A DNA stretch of 64,000 nucleotides. Origin: Paenibacillus dauci. Lineage in GTDB: Bacteria; Bacillota; Bacilli; Paenibacillales; Paenibacillaceae. The position numbers and the translations under genes were made by a program. The stretch is taken from assembly GCF_000971985.1 (NCBI RefSeq), contig NZ_LAQQ01000001.1, forward strand, positions 124,001-188,000, read 5' to 3'. The notes beneath the pieces are model-generated. The model searched no databases, had not been told where the DNA came from, and worked only from the letters and a program-made list of their open reading frames with translations. Positions 1 through 9,226 of this stretch are shown in pieces; the stretch's first letter is position 1; the number at the start of each line of letters is the position of its first letter.

Positions 1-801
1 CATAGTGTTGCCTTTAATTTCACCGATAATCTGTTGTAGACTACTAAGGAGCGCATTCGTGGCAGCACCCAGATCTTTCATTTCATCCTTGCTTGTGACT
101 TCGATTCGGCGTGTCAGATCTCCGCCCGAGGAAGCAATATCATCAATTGTTGCTGTAACAGCTTTGACGTTTTTGCTGATTCTGCGGGAAATGATTGTAC
201 CGATAACCATAGCCAGCAGTGTAACACCAGCAAGCAGAGAATAGAGCAGAATCTTCAGATTCACATTGCTGGTATGAATGCCTTCTACACGCTTGATCGT
301 TAACTGGGTTTCTGTATCCAGGAAAGTATTCAACTGTTGGCGGAAAGCATCCATATCGGTTTTACCGGGATCAGTTGCAAAGAATTGATTCAAAGCAGCT
401 GTATTATTGGCACGCTTAAGCTCGATAACCGGCTCACCTGCTACACTAATCCAGTTTTCAATCCGTGCTTTGAGAGCCTCCAGATTTTTCTGTTGAGTCG
501 GGTTATCTGCGAGCAGCGGATAAAGAGAATTATAATTTTTCACCCATTTGGTTTTACCATCATTATAGGGAGCCAAATAGCCATCTTCGCCTGTAATTAC
601 GAAGCCGCGCTGTCCTGTCTCCATATCTACAACATTCAGCTTCATCTGATTGGCTAAATCATGTACCTGCATATCGTGACTGGCCACAAAAGTCATACTG
701 TCTTCCAGCTCATTGATCCGTGAGTGCACGATCACGATCGTCGCTGCAAAGCAAAGTACAATAATAATATAGCCCAAAAGAATTTTGTTCATAATGTTCA
801 T
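1..801 (-). CDS. Methyl-accepting chemotaxis protein, N-terminal part (cut by window edge)
   Basis: The first 267 codons of a chemotaxis receptor read leftward out of the window. The start is the ATG at 801, preceded by GAGGTGG. The protein opens with a membrane segment (about residues 7-25), then an extracytoplasmic CHASE3-type sensor domain recognised by the stretch METGQRGFVITGED near residue 61. A second membrane segment follows (about 180-200), then a HAMP linker containing DLTRRIEVTSKDEM near the left edge. The methyl-accepting signalling domain must lie beyond position 1. In this family the sensor domain detects an external stimulus and the cytoplasmic tip controls CheA. The ligand cannot be read from the sequence. 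No chemotaxis partner gene is next to it, which is usual for scattered receptors. Confidence 0.88.
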   Translation of the reverse strand, partial: MNIMNKILLGYIIIVLCFAATIVIVHSRINELEDSMTFVASHDMQVHDLANQMKLNVVDMETGQRGFVITGEDGYLAPYNDGKTKWVKNYNSLYPLLADNPTQQKNLEALKARIENWISVAGEPVIELKRANNTAALNQFFATDPGKTDMDAFRQQLNTFLDTETQLTIKRVEGIHTSNVNLKILLYSLLAGVTLLAMVIGTIISRRISKNVKAVTATIDDIASSGGDLTRRIEVTSKDEMKDLGAATNALLSSLQQIIGEIKGNTM

Positions 802-1148
802 TTTCACAGTCCACCTCTGTTTATAAGATTAGATAATATGGGCATCATAAACATTATATCGGACTCCTTTTTTTGGATATATATCATCCTTTAGAACTAA
901 TTTACATATATACGCAATTAAATACAAGTCACATATCGTGTAGGATTTGTAAAAAATTCAAATTTATACATAAAATATATTTTGTCATTAGCTGCTCTCT
1001 CTTCATTGAATTGAGAAGCAGCAAAGACAGAGCCAAAGGTCTGCCTTTTGGCTTGATCTTCCTGCCAAGATATGATTAACTGCTTCATACATACCTATTA
1101 CATTTCAACACCTGAAAAATGGTGAACAATAGACTGGAGGGAATGTCC
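802..1148. other. Intergenic region between divergent receptor and GNAT genes
   Basis: About 350 bases without a gene. It is AT-rich near the receptor start (840-970) and presumably carries its promoter. At 990-1027 and 1030-1060 there are two imperfect hairpins (GCTGCT...AGCAGC; AGCCAAAG...CTTTTGGCT), neither followed by a convincing T run. I see no operator or coding signal I would defend. Confidence 0.4.
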
Positions 1149-1604
1149 ATGAGTGCAATCAATATTCAGACTGTCTCGGCCCATGATCCTTTGTATCAAC
1201 AATCCCTGGAGCTGAGAAACAGAGTACTGCGCGAGCCGCTTGGTATGAGTCTGTGGGATGAGAAACTGGAGGGGGAAGAGTATGCGACTCATCTTATTGC
1301 CCTTTATGAAGGAAAGGTAGTCGGTGTATTGCTGTTAAAACCAATCGATTCGCGTACCTTGCAAATGAAGCAGGTGGCGGTAGATGAGGCGCTGCGTGGA
1401 CAAAATATCGGGCGAAAGCTGGTTCACTATGCCGAGCAGACTGCCCGTGAACAGGGTTACCAGGATATCATGCTGCATGCCCGGCAGGTTGCCATTTCCT
1501 TTTATGAGAAGCTGGCCTATCAGATTACAGGAGAGCCTTTTACCGAGATTGGTATTCCGCATCGTATTATGGTGAAAGATCTGTATAACGAGCAGCAGGT
1601 TTGA
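1149..1604 (+). CDS. GNAT family N-acetyltransferase
   Basis: A 151-residue acetyl-CoA dependent N-acetyltransferase of the small ElaA/YitI-like type. The acetyl-CoA binding motif is visible as RGQNIGRKLVHYAEQ near residue 80, preceded by a beta strand LQMKQVAVDEAL. The C-terminal half has the usual SFYEKLAYQ segment. The ATG at 1149 is chosen because GGAGG at 1136-1140 lies 8 bases upstream. In-frame ATGs at 1119 and 1143 lack usable spacing. The substrate is unknown: proteins of this size act on small amines or on protein N-termini. It stands alone, with an AlaX-type gene 83 bases downstream on the same strand, so the two might be cotranscribed. Confidence 0.85.
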   Translation: MSAINIQTVSAHDPLYQQSLELRNRVLREPLGMSLWDEKLEGEEYATHLIALYEGKVVGVLLLKPIDSRTLQMKQVAVDEALRGQNIGRKLVHYAEQTAREQGYQDIMLHARQVAISFYEKLAYQITGEPFTEIGIPHRIMVKDLYNEQQV

Positions 1605-1687
1605 TATCTTGTCTCGGCTGTTTGCTATAAGGCATAATAGTCCCAGTGAGTACTTATATAATCGTATCCGGAGAGGAAACCCATACC

Positions 1688-2875
1688 ATGAAAACACTCT
1701 ATTATGATTCATCCTATACAACCAGCTGGGACACGACAATTACCGATATTTATGAATACAAAGGTCATTATTATGTCTGCCTCGCAGAGACAGCCTTTTA
1801 TCCGGAAGGTGGGGGACAGCCCTGCGATACGGGGACAATCGGCAGTGTGCAGGTACTTGATGTACAGCGACGGGAAGAGCAGGTTGTTCACCAGGTAGAG
1901 CAGCTTGACGGCTTGGAGATTAATGCTGGTGTGCACTGTGATATCGACTGGAAGCGCCGATTCGATCATATGCAGCAACATACCGGACAGCATCTGCTGT
2001 CTGCGATCTGTCTGAAGGAACTGAATGCAGAGACACTGAGCTTTCATATGGGGGAAGACTATGCCACCATTGATATTAATTGTTCTGCCCTTTCTGGCGC
2101 AGAAATGATGGAACTTGAGCAGCGGGTCAATGAATATATTTATCGCAATCTGCCCGTACATGGTTACTTTATTAATCAAGAAGAGCTTGCGCGGCTGACA
2201 TTGGTAAAGATGCCCAAGGTGACAGAGAATATTCGTATTGTTGAAATTGAAGGTGTTGAACATAATGCCTGCGGTGGTACCCATGTTGCTCGTACTGGCG
2301 AACTGGGTATACTCAAACTGTACCGTGCAGAGAAGCAAAAAGCACATACCCGTTTGTACTTTAAATATGGCTATCGTGCGCTCGCGGATTACCAGGAAGC
2401 ACTTGCTAAACTTGATGTATTTACCAATCGGTTCAATACAGGGCGCAAAGATGTAGTAGAGCGTTTCCATAAATGGGAAGAAGAGCAGCAGGGACTCAAA
2501 GCAGAGATCGAACAGTTGCGTCGCGAAAATGACCGGTATTTGGCAGAGCAGCTGATTAGCGAGGCAGAAGTAGCCCATTCATCAGTACTGACGCATATAT
2601 TTGACCATAAATCCTCGCAGGATCTACAGCGTATTGCGAGTGAGCTGCTGATGCGGCAGCAGCGCCATGTATTGCTGGCTACCAAACAGGACCGTAAAAT
2701 TCTGCTTGCACGCCATGAAGAGAGCGAACTGCGTTGCGGCGCTTTTTTCAAAGAACATCTGGCTTCTTTTGGTGGTAAAGGCGGCGGTAATGACCAGTCT
2801 GCACAGGGCGGATTTACGAATGAAGAAGACCTGCTGGGATTTTATGAGTATGCGTCTGTTCAGCTTTCCCAATAA
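1688..2875 (+). CDS. Alanyl-tRNA editing protein, AlaX-L type (DHHA1 domain)
   Basis: A 395-residue free-standing relative of the alanyl-tRNA synthetase editing domain, which removes serine or glycine mischarged onto tRNA-Ala. The two zinc-binding motifs are present: HTGQH (about residue 100) and CGGTH (about residue 196). The C-terminal third contains a predicted coiled coil (KWEEEQQGLKAEIEQLRREN), then a DHHA1-like domain ending in a glycine-rich GGKGGGNDQSAQGG stretch, as in the long AlaX-L form. The ATG at 1688 is preferred because GGAGAGG lies 11 bases upstream and the protein then begins MKTLYYDSSY, typical of the family. A GTG at 1646 is possible but lacks a ribosome binding site. Confidence 0.9.
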   Translation: MKTLYYDSSYTTSWDTTITDIYEYKGHYYVCLAETAFYPEGGGQPCDTGTIGSVQVLDVQRREEQVVHQVEQLDGLEINAGVHCDIDWKRRFDHMQQHTGQHLLSAICLKELNAETLSFHMGEDYATIDINCSALSGAEMMELEQRVNEYIYRNLPVHGYFINQEELARLTLVKMPKVTENIRIVEIEGVEHNACGGTHVARTGELGILKLYRAEKQKAHTRLYFKYGYRALADYQEALAKLDVFTNRFNTGRKDVVERFHKWEEEQQGLKAEIEQLRRENDRYLAEQLISEAEVAHSSVLTHIFDHKSSQDLQRIASELLMRQQRHVLLATKQDRKILLARHEESELRCGAFFKEHLASFGGKGGGNDQSAQGGFTNEEDLLGFYEYASVQLSQ

Positions 2876-2962
2876 TGAGCGGGATTATGATCATGCTATC
2901 TTACTGTTATTAGACTGCATGATAGGCGGTGTCGTTAGCATAATGGAAAGGGGAGGGAAAAG

Positions 2963-3508
2963 ATGAAGCATCCATCACTCGGCCTTGCTCGTAACGAAGT
3001 ACGTCTCGTTCCACATCATCCCGGCTGGGCTGAGGAATTCCAGCGAATGAGGCAGAGGATCCATACTGCTATTCCACAACTGGAGGAGCAGTCGATCCAG
3101 CATATTGGCAGCACAGCTATTCAGGATATTCAGTCTAAGCCGATTCTGGATATTGCAATAGGGGTGATACAGCTGGAGACGGAAGCAAGTGAGTATGAAG
3201 CTGCACTGCGAAGTATCGGATTTTATCGATTGAAGGTAGAGCGTCCGGACGAGATTGTGTTTGCCCGCTTTCGGGATTCTTCGTTTGAGATCAAAACGCA
3301 TTTTATTCATATGCTTCCGTATGATAGCGAACACTGGAGAGATATGCTATTTTTCAGGGATTATATGAATACCCATGCAGCTGCTCGTCAAGAGTATGAG
3401 GCTGTTAAAAAAGCATTTACTGGACAGAACGCGGAAGGCATTCAGGAGTACACGGCTCATAAGGAAGCTTATATCCAGCATATATTTCAGTTGAGAAACG
3501 CAGAGTAG
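2963..3508 (+). CDS. GrpB family protein (UPF0157, nucleotidyltransferase-like)
   Basis: A 181-residue member of the GrpB/UPF0157 family, which has a nucleotidyltransferase-like fold but no firmly established function. Family hallmarks are visible: VRLVPHHPGWAEEF at the N-terminus, IQHIGSTAIQDIQSKPILDIAIGV (residues about 45-68, the GS motif and acidic residue) and the central FLRDY-type stretch LFFRDYMNTH. The start at 2963 follows GGGGAGGG with good spacing. The previous AlaX gene ends 87 bases upstream with no clear terminator between, so cotranscription is possible. Confidence 0.88.
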   Translation: MKHPSLGLARNEVRLVPHHPGWAEEFQRMRQRIHTAIPQLEEQSIQHIGSTAIQDIQSKPILDIAIGVIQLETEASEYEAALRSIGFYRLKVERPDEIVFARFRDSSFEIKTHFIHMLPYDSEHWRDMLFFRDYMNTHAAARQEYEAVKKAFTGQNAEGIQEYTAHKEAYIQHIFQLRNAE

Positions 3509-3802
3509 TAACAGGTCAGCGTGCTTAAAAGACAAGGTTTAAAAGGCATGTTTCCGTCGAATAATCTGCAGTAAGTACCAGGATACCCTATATCAGGTTC
3601 AGAAAAGTGTTTATTCAAAAAGACAAACAGTAAACAGCACTATCAGCATGAATAAAAGTACCAAATGTACAGGAGCCCAGCAAAATGTACAGGTAGTTCG
3701 GCATCAAGTCAGGCTGCCTGTACGAAATGATAGTGACTCTGCAGCTTATTTATTCTATAATTTAACAGAAAATACATAAAAGAGAAATGAGGAAAGAAAT
3801 TA
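3509..3802. other. Intergenic region with spaced GTACAGG repeats
   Basis: About 290 bases without a gene. AAATGTACAGG occurs twice, at 3663-3673 and 3683-3693, exactly 20 bases apart, and its inverse CCTGTAC occurs at 3717-3723. Two helical turns between same-facing repeats upstream of a gene is what a regulatory protein binding side by side would need, but no cognate regulator is evident. The GAGGAAAG before 3803 is the ribosome binding site of the next gene. Confidence 0.4.
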
Positions 3803-4642
3803 ATGAAAGCTATTTTCGAAAAGGTGGCTGGGCTTCTGCTAACGGCCTGCTTGGGGTTATCACTCCTGCCATTTACTATCCATGCAAGCCCGGCTACACC
3901 AGAACAATTGCAGAAAATCGTCGAATCTACCGCATCCGTGCAGGTCAGCTGTCTACCAGTTAAGCATGCTTCCCCATGCATATCCCGTACTTATACAGAC
4001 GGGATGATTATAGAAATCTTCCAGCAGGCTATTGTTAGAAGTACAGATCTGGAAGGACAGCTGAATTATACAGCAGAATATGAAATTACGGTCCACAAAA
4101 AGGACGGAAGCAAAGAGAAATATATGCTTGCACTCGGTAACGAGAAAGGTACATCTGCCTTGATTGTATCGAACAAAAACGGCCAATCTCACGGTTATGA
4201 GACAACAGTAGAGTATGCGGATATTCTGCGGAATTTTTTTGCTCCCAAATCAGAACTGACTTTTACTAGTGACCGGCTTGTAGTCAAGCATGGTTCCACT
4301 TCATTGGATCTTCAGTATGGGGGAAGCACATGGACAGGGATCGGGTCTGATGGTAACGAAGTAACTCTAGCGGGTAGCGGATTCGACCCGCAGACAGTAA
4401 ATGCAGCAATGAAAAAAGCTGCCCCGAAGCTGCCCAAGTCATCTATGTTGTCGATTACGACAGCCGGCAAGCCGACCAAAGTAACACTGTCTCTGAAAAA
4501 AGGTCGGAACTATGCAGAACGCAAAATAACCAACGGCCAATATAAACTGCCCGCCCAGCCCGGATATTACATCTATAACATAAGCGCGCAATGGGACAAA
4601 GACCACGAAGTTGATTATGAATTTAGCGTTTATGTAAAATAA
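3803..4642 (+). CDS. Secreted protein of unknown function
   Basis: A 279-residue protein that I do not recognise. It begins with a clear signal peptide (MKAIFEKVAGLLLTACLGL, hydrophobic core about residues 8-25, likely cleavage after IHAS). The mature part is rich in beta-forming residues with lysines, and has two cysteines (CLPVKHASPC) that could form a disulfide. The C-terminal 60 residues (from about PKSSMLSITTAGKPTKV) look like a small beta-sandwich, as in secreted proteins that end with an extracellular Ig-like module. There is no lipobox and no LPXTG motif, so it is probably released or weakly wall-bound. ATG 3803 has GAGGAAAG upstream. It appears to be a single-gene unit followed by a large hairpin. 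Confidence 0.6.
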   Translation: MKAIFEKVAGLLLTACLGLSLLPFTIHASPATPEQLQKIVESTASVQVSCLPVKHASPCISRTYTDGMIIEIFQQAIVRSTDLEGQLNYTAEYEITVHKKDGSKEKYMLALGNEKGTSALIVSNKNGQSHGYETTVEYADILRNFFAPKSELTFTSDRLVVKHGSTSLDLQYGGSTWTGIGSDGNEVTLAGSGFDPQTVNAAMKKAAPKLPKSSMLSITTAGKPTKVTLSLKKGRNYAERKITNGQYKLPAQPGYYIYNISAQWDKDHEVDYEFSVYVK

Positions 4643-4696
4643 TTTAGTACTACAGATATCTCGTTACTAATAGCTAATAATGAAATATATTGGAAT

Positions 4697-4769
4697 AAAA
4701 GCACTTCATATCGGTTTGTGGTAAAGCCTAACGTAGGTATACGACAAACTGGTAGAAGTGCTTTTTATT
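4697..4769 (+). terminator. Long hairpin with T run after the secreted protein gene
   Basis: AAAAGCACTTC at 4697 pairs with GAAGTGCTTTTT ending near 4766. Inside these arms GGTTTGT and ACAAACT can also pair, giving a hairpin about 70 bases long. The final T run suits a rho-independent terminator, but the long structured interior is more than a terminator needs. Confidence 0.6.
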
Positions 4770-5323
4770 ATGGACTGATGATTATTAAAGGAAAAAAGAT
4801 CTTTAACTTATGCAAATAAAACTTTTAAAAGTGGATTTTAAATAATACGCTCAAACGCAAGATATCAAGAATAGTCAATAAAAACCGAATAAAATAAATT
4901 GAGAAATTTTTAAAGCAGTGCAAAATTAGCTTTAATAAGTGATCATTTGGAAGAGGACTTAAAGTTCAATAGATTTTAAAATTCCAACCATTCACCCTAC
5001 TAAAATGATAATTTCAATATATGAAAAATTCATAATAGTAATATGAAAACTACTTAGATACTACTCCATAACAGAACACTCATCAGAATCTATCAACAAA
5101 GAAAGAAAAAAGAAGATCAGTAACCATATCCCCACCTTAAAAACAAAAAAAATCGAAAAAAATCATATCCAGCTATCTTAATCCATACCTATTTACAATA
5201 AAACATCCTCCAATCTCAATCATCAGTAGAACTGATAACACCTATAAGGCATTCTAATTGACCCGTTTCGTACACTATGATAAGTTCAAAGGAGTAAAAT
5301 TAATCTGAGCACTATACTAGGGA

Positions 5324-5343
5324 TTAGCATATTGTCATGCTAA
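5324..5343. promoter_or_regulatory. Perfect 7+7 inverted repeat in the cysJ leader
   Basis: TTAGCAT, six bases, ATGCTAA. It ends 5 bases before the GGGGTGG ribosome binding site of cysJ. It could be a regulator site or a leader hairpin affecting translation. In Bacillus the LysR-type CysL activates cysJI, but no such gene is nearby, so no regulator is assigned. Confidence 0.45.
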
Positions 5344-5361
5344 ATGATGGGGTGGATATCG

Positions 5362-7212
5362 TTGGAACTTCAAGTAACTAATAGTCCTTTTACACCAGAG
5401 CAAGCTGAACTACTGAACCGATTGCTGCCTACACTGACAGATACCCAGCGAATCTGGCTGAGCGGATATCTGACAGCGAGCATTCAGACAGGTGGGAATA
5501 CCGGGACAAATGCTCCAGTACCGGCAGCAGATACAACCGTAAATGTAGAAGCGGCCCCTGCTGTATCCAAAGAAGTCACTGTACTATTTGGTTCACAGAC
5601 AGGTAATGCCCAGGGATTATCCAAAAAGCTGGCACAGCAGCTGACTTCCCAGGGATTTGACGTAACGCTCTCGTCCATGGGCGATTACAAACCAAACAAT
5701 CTCAAAAAGGTCCAAAACCTGCTGGTTCTCGTAAGCACGCAGGGAGAAGGCGATCCGCCAGATAATGCTATTCCTTTCTACGAATTCCTGCACAGCAAAC
5801 GTGCACCACAGCTGGCAGATGCCAAATATGCTGTTCTTGGTCTGGGCGACACCTCGTATGAGTTTTTCTGTCAGACCGCCAAGGATTTTGATAAGCGTCT
5901 GGAAGAATTGGGCGCAGAACGAATCGTATCGCGTGCCGACTGCGATGTCGATTTTGAAGAGCAAGCTACTGAATGGATTGATCAGGTACTGTCCGCTCTG
6001 GGACAAGCCCAATCTTCAGCGACAGCGGCGGGAGCAGCAGCTGTATCTGGAACAACAGACACGACTGAAGCCGCCGCCGAGTCACCTTATTCCCGTACCC
6101 GTCCATTCCCGGCAGAAGTACTGGAGAATCTCAACCTGAATGGACGCGGCTCCAGTCGGGAGACTCGCCATGTTGAATTATCTCTTGAAGGATCGGGTCT
6201 TCAGTATGAGCCCGGCGACAGTCTGGGTGTCTACCCGGAGAATCATCCGCTGCTCGTTGACGAATTGATTCAGGCGATGGATTGGGACGGCAATGAATCG
6301 ATCGTTATCAATAAAAATGGTGATCATCTGAGTGTACGGGATGCGCTACTGCGTCACTATGAGATCAGCGTACTAACCAAACCGCTGCTCGAAAAAGTAG
6401 CCGGACTCGCTGATCATGAACAGCTGTACGATCTGCTCGAAGAAGGTCGCGAGCAGGATCTGCGTAACTATATGTATGGACGCGATCTGCTGGATCTGGT
6501 TCAGGATTATAGCCTGAAAGGTATTCCGGCGGATGAGTTCCTGTCCCTGCTGCGTAAAATGCCTTCGCGTCTATATTCCATTTCCAGCAGTATGCAGGCT
6601 GCACCGGATGAAGTGCATCTGACCGTACGCAAAGTGGAATATGAACAGCACGGTCGTCAGCGTTATGGCGTATGCTCTGTCCATCTGGCTGAACGTCTGG
6701 AGGCAGGAGATACGTTGCCGGTGTACATTCAGCATAACGAGAATTTCAAGCTGCCTCATGATGCTTCCACACCGATTATTATGATCGGACCGGGTACCGG
6801 AGTAGCGCCGTTCCGTGCTTTTATGATGGAACGCGAAGAGACCGGAGCAGAAGGTAAGAGCTGGTTGTTCTTTGGGGATCAGCGCTTTGCGACCGATTTC
6901 CTGTATCAGACCGAATGGCAGCGCTGGCTGAAAGATGGAATATTAACACGTATGGATGTAGCCTTTTCCCGGGATACCGATCAGAAGGTCTATGTTCAGC
7001 ATCGTATGATGGAGAGAAGCCGTGAGCTGTATGAATGGATTCAGGAGGGTGCGATCGTCTATGTCTGTGGCGACGAGAAGAACATGGCGAACGATGTGCA
7101 TCTGACCCTGGAGAAGATTCTCGTTCAGGAAGGTAACCTGAGCCAGGAAGCAGCGGCTGAATATATGAGTAATATGTTGCAGCAAAAACGTTATCAGCGG
7201 GATGTATATTAA
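5362..7212 (+). CDS. cysJ: Sulfite reductase [NADPH] flavoprotein alpha subunit
   Basis: A 616-residue flavoprotein that passes electrons from NADPH through FAD and FMN to the CysI hemoprotein for assimilatory reduction of sulfite to sulfide. Order of domains: a short N-terminal helix region, flavodoxin-like FMN domain (about 70-210, VTVLFGSQTGNAQGL), Ala/Thr-rich linker, FAD-binding domain (RLYSISSSM near 415) and NADPH-binding domain (GPGTGVAPFRAFMMERE), ending RYQRDVY. The start is read as TTG 5362 because GGGGTGG lies 6 bases upstream and the protein then begins MELQVTNSPF, matching the Bacillus CysJ N-terminus. The ATG at 5344 has no ribosome binding site and abuts the inverted repeat. 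cysI follows after 36 bases, so the two form an operon. Confidence 0.95.
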   Translation: MELQVTNSPFTPEQAELLNRLLPTLTDTQRIWLSGYLTASIQTGGNTGTNAPVPAADTTVNVEAAPAVSKEVTVLFGSQTGNAQGLSKKLAQQLTSQGFDVTLSSMGDYKPNNLKKVQNLLVLVSTQGEGDPPDNAIPFYEFLHSKRAPQLADAKYAVLGLGDTSYEFFCQTAKDFDKRLEELGAERIVSRADCDVDFEEQATEWIDQVLSALGQAQSSATAAGAAAVSGTTDTTEAAAESPYSRTRPFPAEVLENLNLNGRGSSRETRHVELSLEGSGLQYEPGDSLGVYPENHPLLVDELIQAMDWDGNESIVINKNGDHLSVRDALLRHYEISVLTKPLLEKVAGLADHEQLYDLLEEGREQDLRNYMYGRDLLDLVQDYSLKGIPADEFLSLLRKMPSRLYSISSSMQAAPDEVHLTVRKVEYEQHGRQRYGVCSVHLAERLEAGDTLPVYIQHNENFKLPHDASTPIIMIGPGTGVAPFRAFMMEREETGAEGKSWLFFGDQRFATDFLYQTEWQRWLKDGILTRMDVAFSRDTDQKVYVQHRMMERSRELYEWIQEGAIVYVCGDEKNMANDVHLTLEKILVQEGNLSQEAAAEYMSNMLQQKRYQRDVY

Positions 7213-7248
7213 TGGGGAATCCCGGCGATTACGAGAGGAGAACACAAA

Positions 7249-8970
7249 ATGGTCCAGTATGAAAAGTATCCGCCGCATGATGCTCCGCACAGTGATGTAG
7301 AGGACATCAAGCGTAATAGTCAATATCTGCGAGGCAGTCTCGAAGAGACGTTGAAAGATCCGATTACCGGTTCCATCCCTGAAGATGATAACCGCTTAAT
7401 GAAGCATCACGGCAGCTATATGCAGGATGATCGTGATCTGCGCAACGAACGGAAAAAGCAAAAGCTGGAGCCAGCTTATCAGTTCATGCTGCGTGTACGT
7501 GCTTCCGGCGGTATCGTGACTCCGGCCCAGTGGCTGATGATGGACGATATCTCTCATAAATACGGTAATAATACGATTCGTCTGACAACCCGTCAGTCTT
7601 TCCAGCTGCATGGCGTACTCAAATGGAATCTGAAAAACACTATCCGTGAAGTCAATGATGCGCTGCTGAGTACCCTTGCAGCCTGTGGTGACGTAAACCG
7701 TAACGTAATGTGCAACACCAATCCGGATCAATCGGCAGTACATGCACAGGTCTATGACTGGGCCTGCAAAGTAAGTACACATCTCGATCCACGTACCCGC
7801 GCTTATCACGAAATCTGGCTGGACGAAGAAAAAGTCATCGACAGCCGTGATGGTGTAGAACAGGAACCGATCTATGGAGCAGTTTACCTGCCCCGCAAAT
7901 TCAAGATCGGAATCGCTGTTCCTCCTTCCAATGATGTTGATGTATTTTCCCAGGATCTGGGCTTCATCGCTATCGTAGAGAACGGCCTGCTCCAGGGATT
8001 CAACGTAGCCGTAGGCGGCGGTATGGGTATGACCCATGGGGATGACAAGACATATCCACAGGTATCCAAAGTCATCGGCTTTATTACACCGGAACAAATG
8101 ATTGATGTCGCCGAGAAAGTCGTGACGATCCAGCGTGATTACGGCGACCGTGCGGTGCGCAAACATGCCCGCTTCAAATATACCATTGATGATCGCGGAC
8201 TGGACTGGCTCGTTGCCGAGCTTCATGAGCGTCTTGGCTGGCAGCTGCAGAAAGCCCGTCCGTTCCAATTTGATCATAATGGGGATCGCTATGGCTGGGT
8301 AAAAGGAGTCGATGGCAAATGGCTACTCACCCTGTTTATCGAGAATGGACGTATTATGGATGATGGGGATTACCAGCTAATGACCGGTCTTCGTGAGATC
8401 GCCAAAGTGCATACCGGTGATTTCCGACTGACACCGAACCAGAATCTGATCATCGGTGGAGTAACCAGTGCGAAGAAGAAAACCATTGAAGCGCTGATTG
8501 CCCGTTATCATCTGACTGATGGATTGCATTACTCGGCGCTACGCCGCAATTCCATGGCTTGTGTAGCACTGCCAACCTGCGGAATGGCTATGGCTGAGGC
8601 CGAGCGTTATCTGCCAGAACTGATGACCAAGCTGGAGAACCAGCTGGATGCAGTCGGTCTGCGCAACGAAGACATTGTGATCCGTATGACGGGCTGTCCG
8701 AATGGATGTGCACGTCCAGCGCTTGCCGAGCTTTCCTTTATCGGCAAAGCACCGGGACGCTACAATATGTATCTCGGAGGCAGCTTTGACGGCAGCCGTC
8801 TGAACAAGATGTACAAGGAAAATATTAATGAGGATGAGATTCTGTCCACCCTGCAGCCGATCTTTGGCCGCTATGCAGCAGAGCGTAACGAAGGCGAACA
8901 TTTTGGAGACTTTGTAATCCGTGCCGGTTATGTGGATGCTGTCTATGATGGACGTCAATTCCACGCCTGA
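7249..8970 (+). CDS. cysI: Sulfite reductase [NADPH] hemoprotein beta subunit
   Basis: A 573-residue siroheme / 4Fe-4S protein that performs the six-electron reduction of sulfite to sulfide in cysteine biosynthesis, working with CysJ. The four cluster-ligand cysteines are present as C438-x5-C444 and C483-x3-C487 ([11 protein letters not shown]). The N-terminal half contains the ferredoxin-like repeat with [13 protein letters not shown] and [11 protein letters not shown]. Length is normal. ATG 7249 follows GAGAGGAGA. The operon ends at the hairpin at 9029-9059. This arrangement, cysJ then cysI without other sulfur genes, is the common Bacillus layout. Confidence 0.96.
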   Translation: MVQYEKYPPHDAPHSDVEDIKRNSQYLRGSLEETLKDPITGSIPEDDNRLMKHHGSYMQDDRDLRNERKKQKLEPAYQFMLRVRASGGIVTPAQWLMMDDISHKYGNNTIRLTTRQSFQLHGVLKWNLKNTIREVNDALLSTLAACGDVNRNVMCNTNPDQSAVHAQVYDWACKVSTHLDPRTRAYHEIWLDEEKVIDSRDGVEQEPIYGAVYLPRKFKIGIAVPPSNDVDVFSQDLGFIAIVENGLLQGFNVAVGGGMGMTHGDDKTYPQVSKVIGFITPEQMIDVAEKVVTIQRDYGDRAVRKHARFKYTIDDRGLDWLVAELHERLGWQLQKARPFQFDHNGDRYGWVKGVDGKWLLTLFIENGRIMDDGDYQLMTGLREIAKVHTGDFRLTPNQNLIIGGVTSAKKKTIEALIARYHLTDGLHYSALRRNSMACVALPTCGMAMAEAERYLPELMTKLENQLDAVGLRNEDIVIRMTGCPNGCARPALAELSFIGKAPGRYNMYLGGSFDGSRLNKMYKENINEDEILSTLQPIFGRYAAERNEGEHFGDFVIRAGYVDAVYDGRQFHA

Positions 8971-9028
8971 GTATCTCTGACAGCAGATAATTCAAGTTGG
9001 TTTTATCAAGCAGCTATATTCAACAAAG

Positions 9029-9059
9029 AACCCGTGTCTATGCAGACATCGGGTTTTTT
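9029..9059 (+). terminator. Rho-independent terminator of cysJI
   Basis: AACCCG-TGTCT, loop ATGC, AGACA-CGGGTT followed by six T. It closes the cysJI operon. Confidence 0.85.
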
Positions 9060-9197
9060 GGATATAGTCTTAAATATGCGCATGTACTGCATATACGGTT
9101 ACAACCGGACATGATGATAGAACGGCTAAACGCTAAAGGTGAATTTGAGAAATAAAAGTATTAGCGCATTTTCAAAATTTACTTTAGAATTAAAAAA

Positions 9198-9210
9198 ACA
9201 ACTAATTGAC
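9198..9210. promoter_or_regulatory. MarR-type operator upstream of the regulator gene
   Basis: ACAACTAATTGAC is the exact reverse complement of GTCAATTAGTTGT at 9708-9720. The two 13-base copies flank the marR gene, one before each of the two genes, which is the pattern of autoregulation plus control of the neighbour. Confidence 0.65.
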
Positions 9211-9226
9211 GAATTTGGTGAATACA

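Larger units (their letters stand above)
4643..5361. other. AT-rich gene-free region before cysJ
   Basis: About 720 bases without a credible gene. Apart from the hairpin at 4697-4769, the stretch 4770-5250 is strikingly richer in A and T than the surrounding genes, with many A tracts. It must contain the cysJ promoter, but I cannot assign a -35/-10 pair with normal spacing (TTGACC at 5258 and TATGAT at 5276 are only 12 apart). A perfect inverted repeat lies at 5324-5343. Confidence 0.5.

Noticed and set aside
5258..5281. TTGACC and TATGAT as a cysJ promoter
   Set aside because: The spacer is only 12 bases, too short for a vegetative promoter.
7396..8277. 293-codon open frame on the minus strand opposite cysI
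   Set aside because: Antisense shadow of cysI with no ribosome binding site or recognisable domain.
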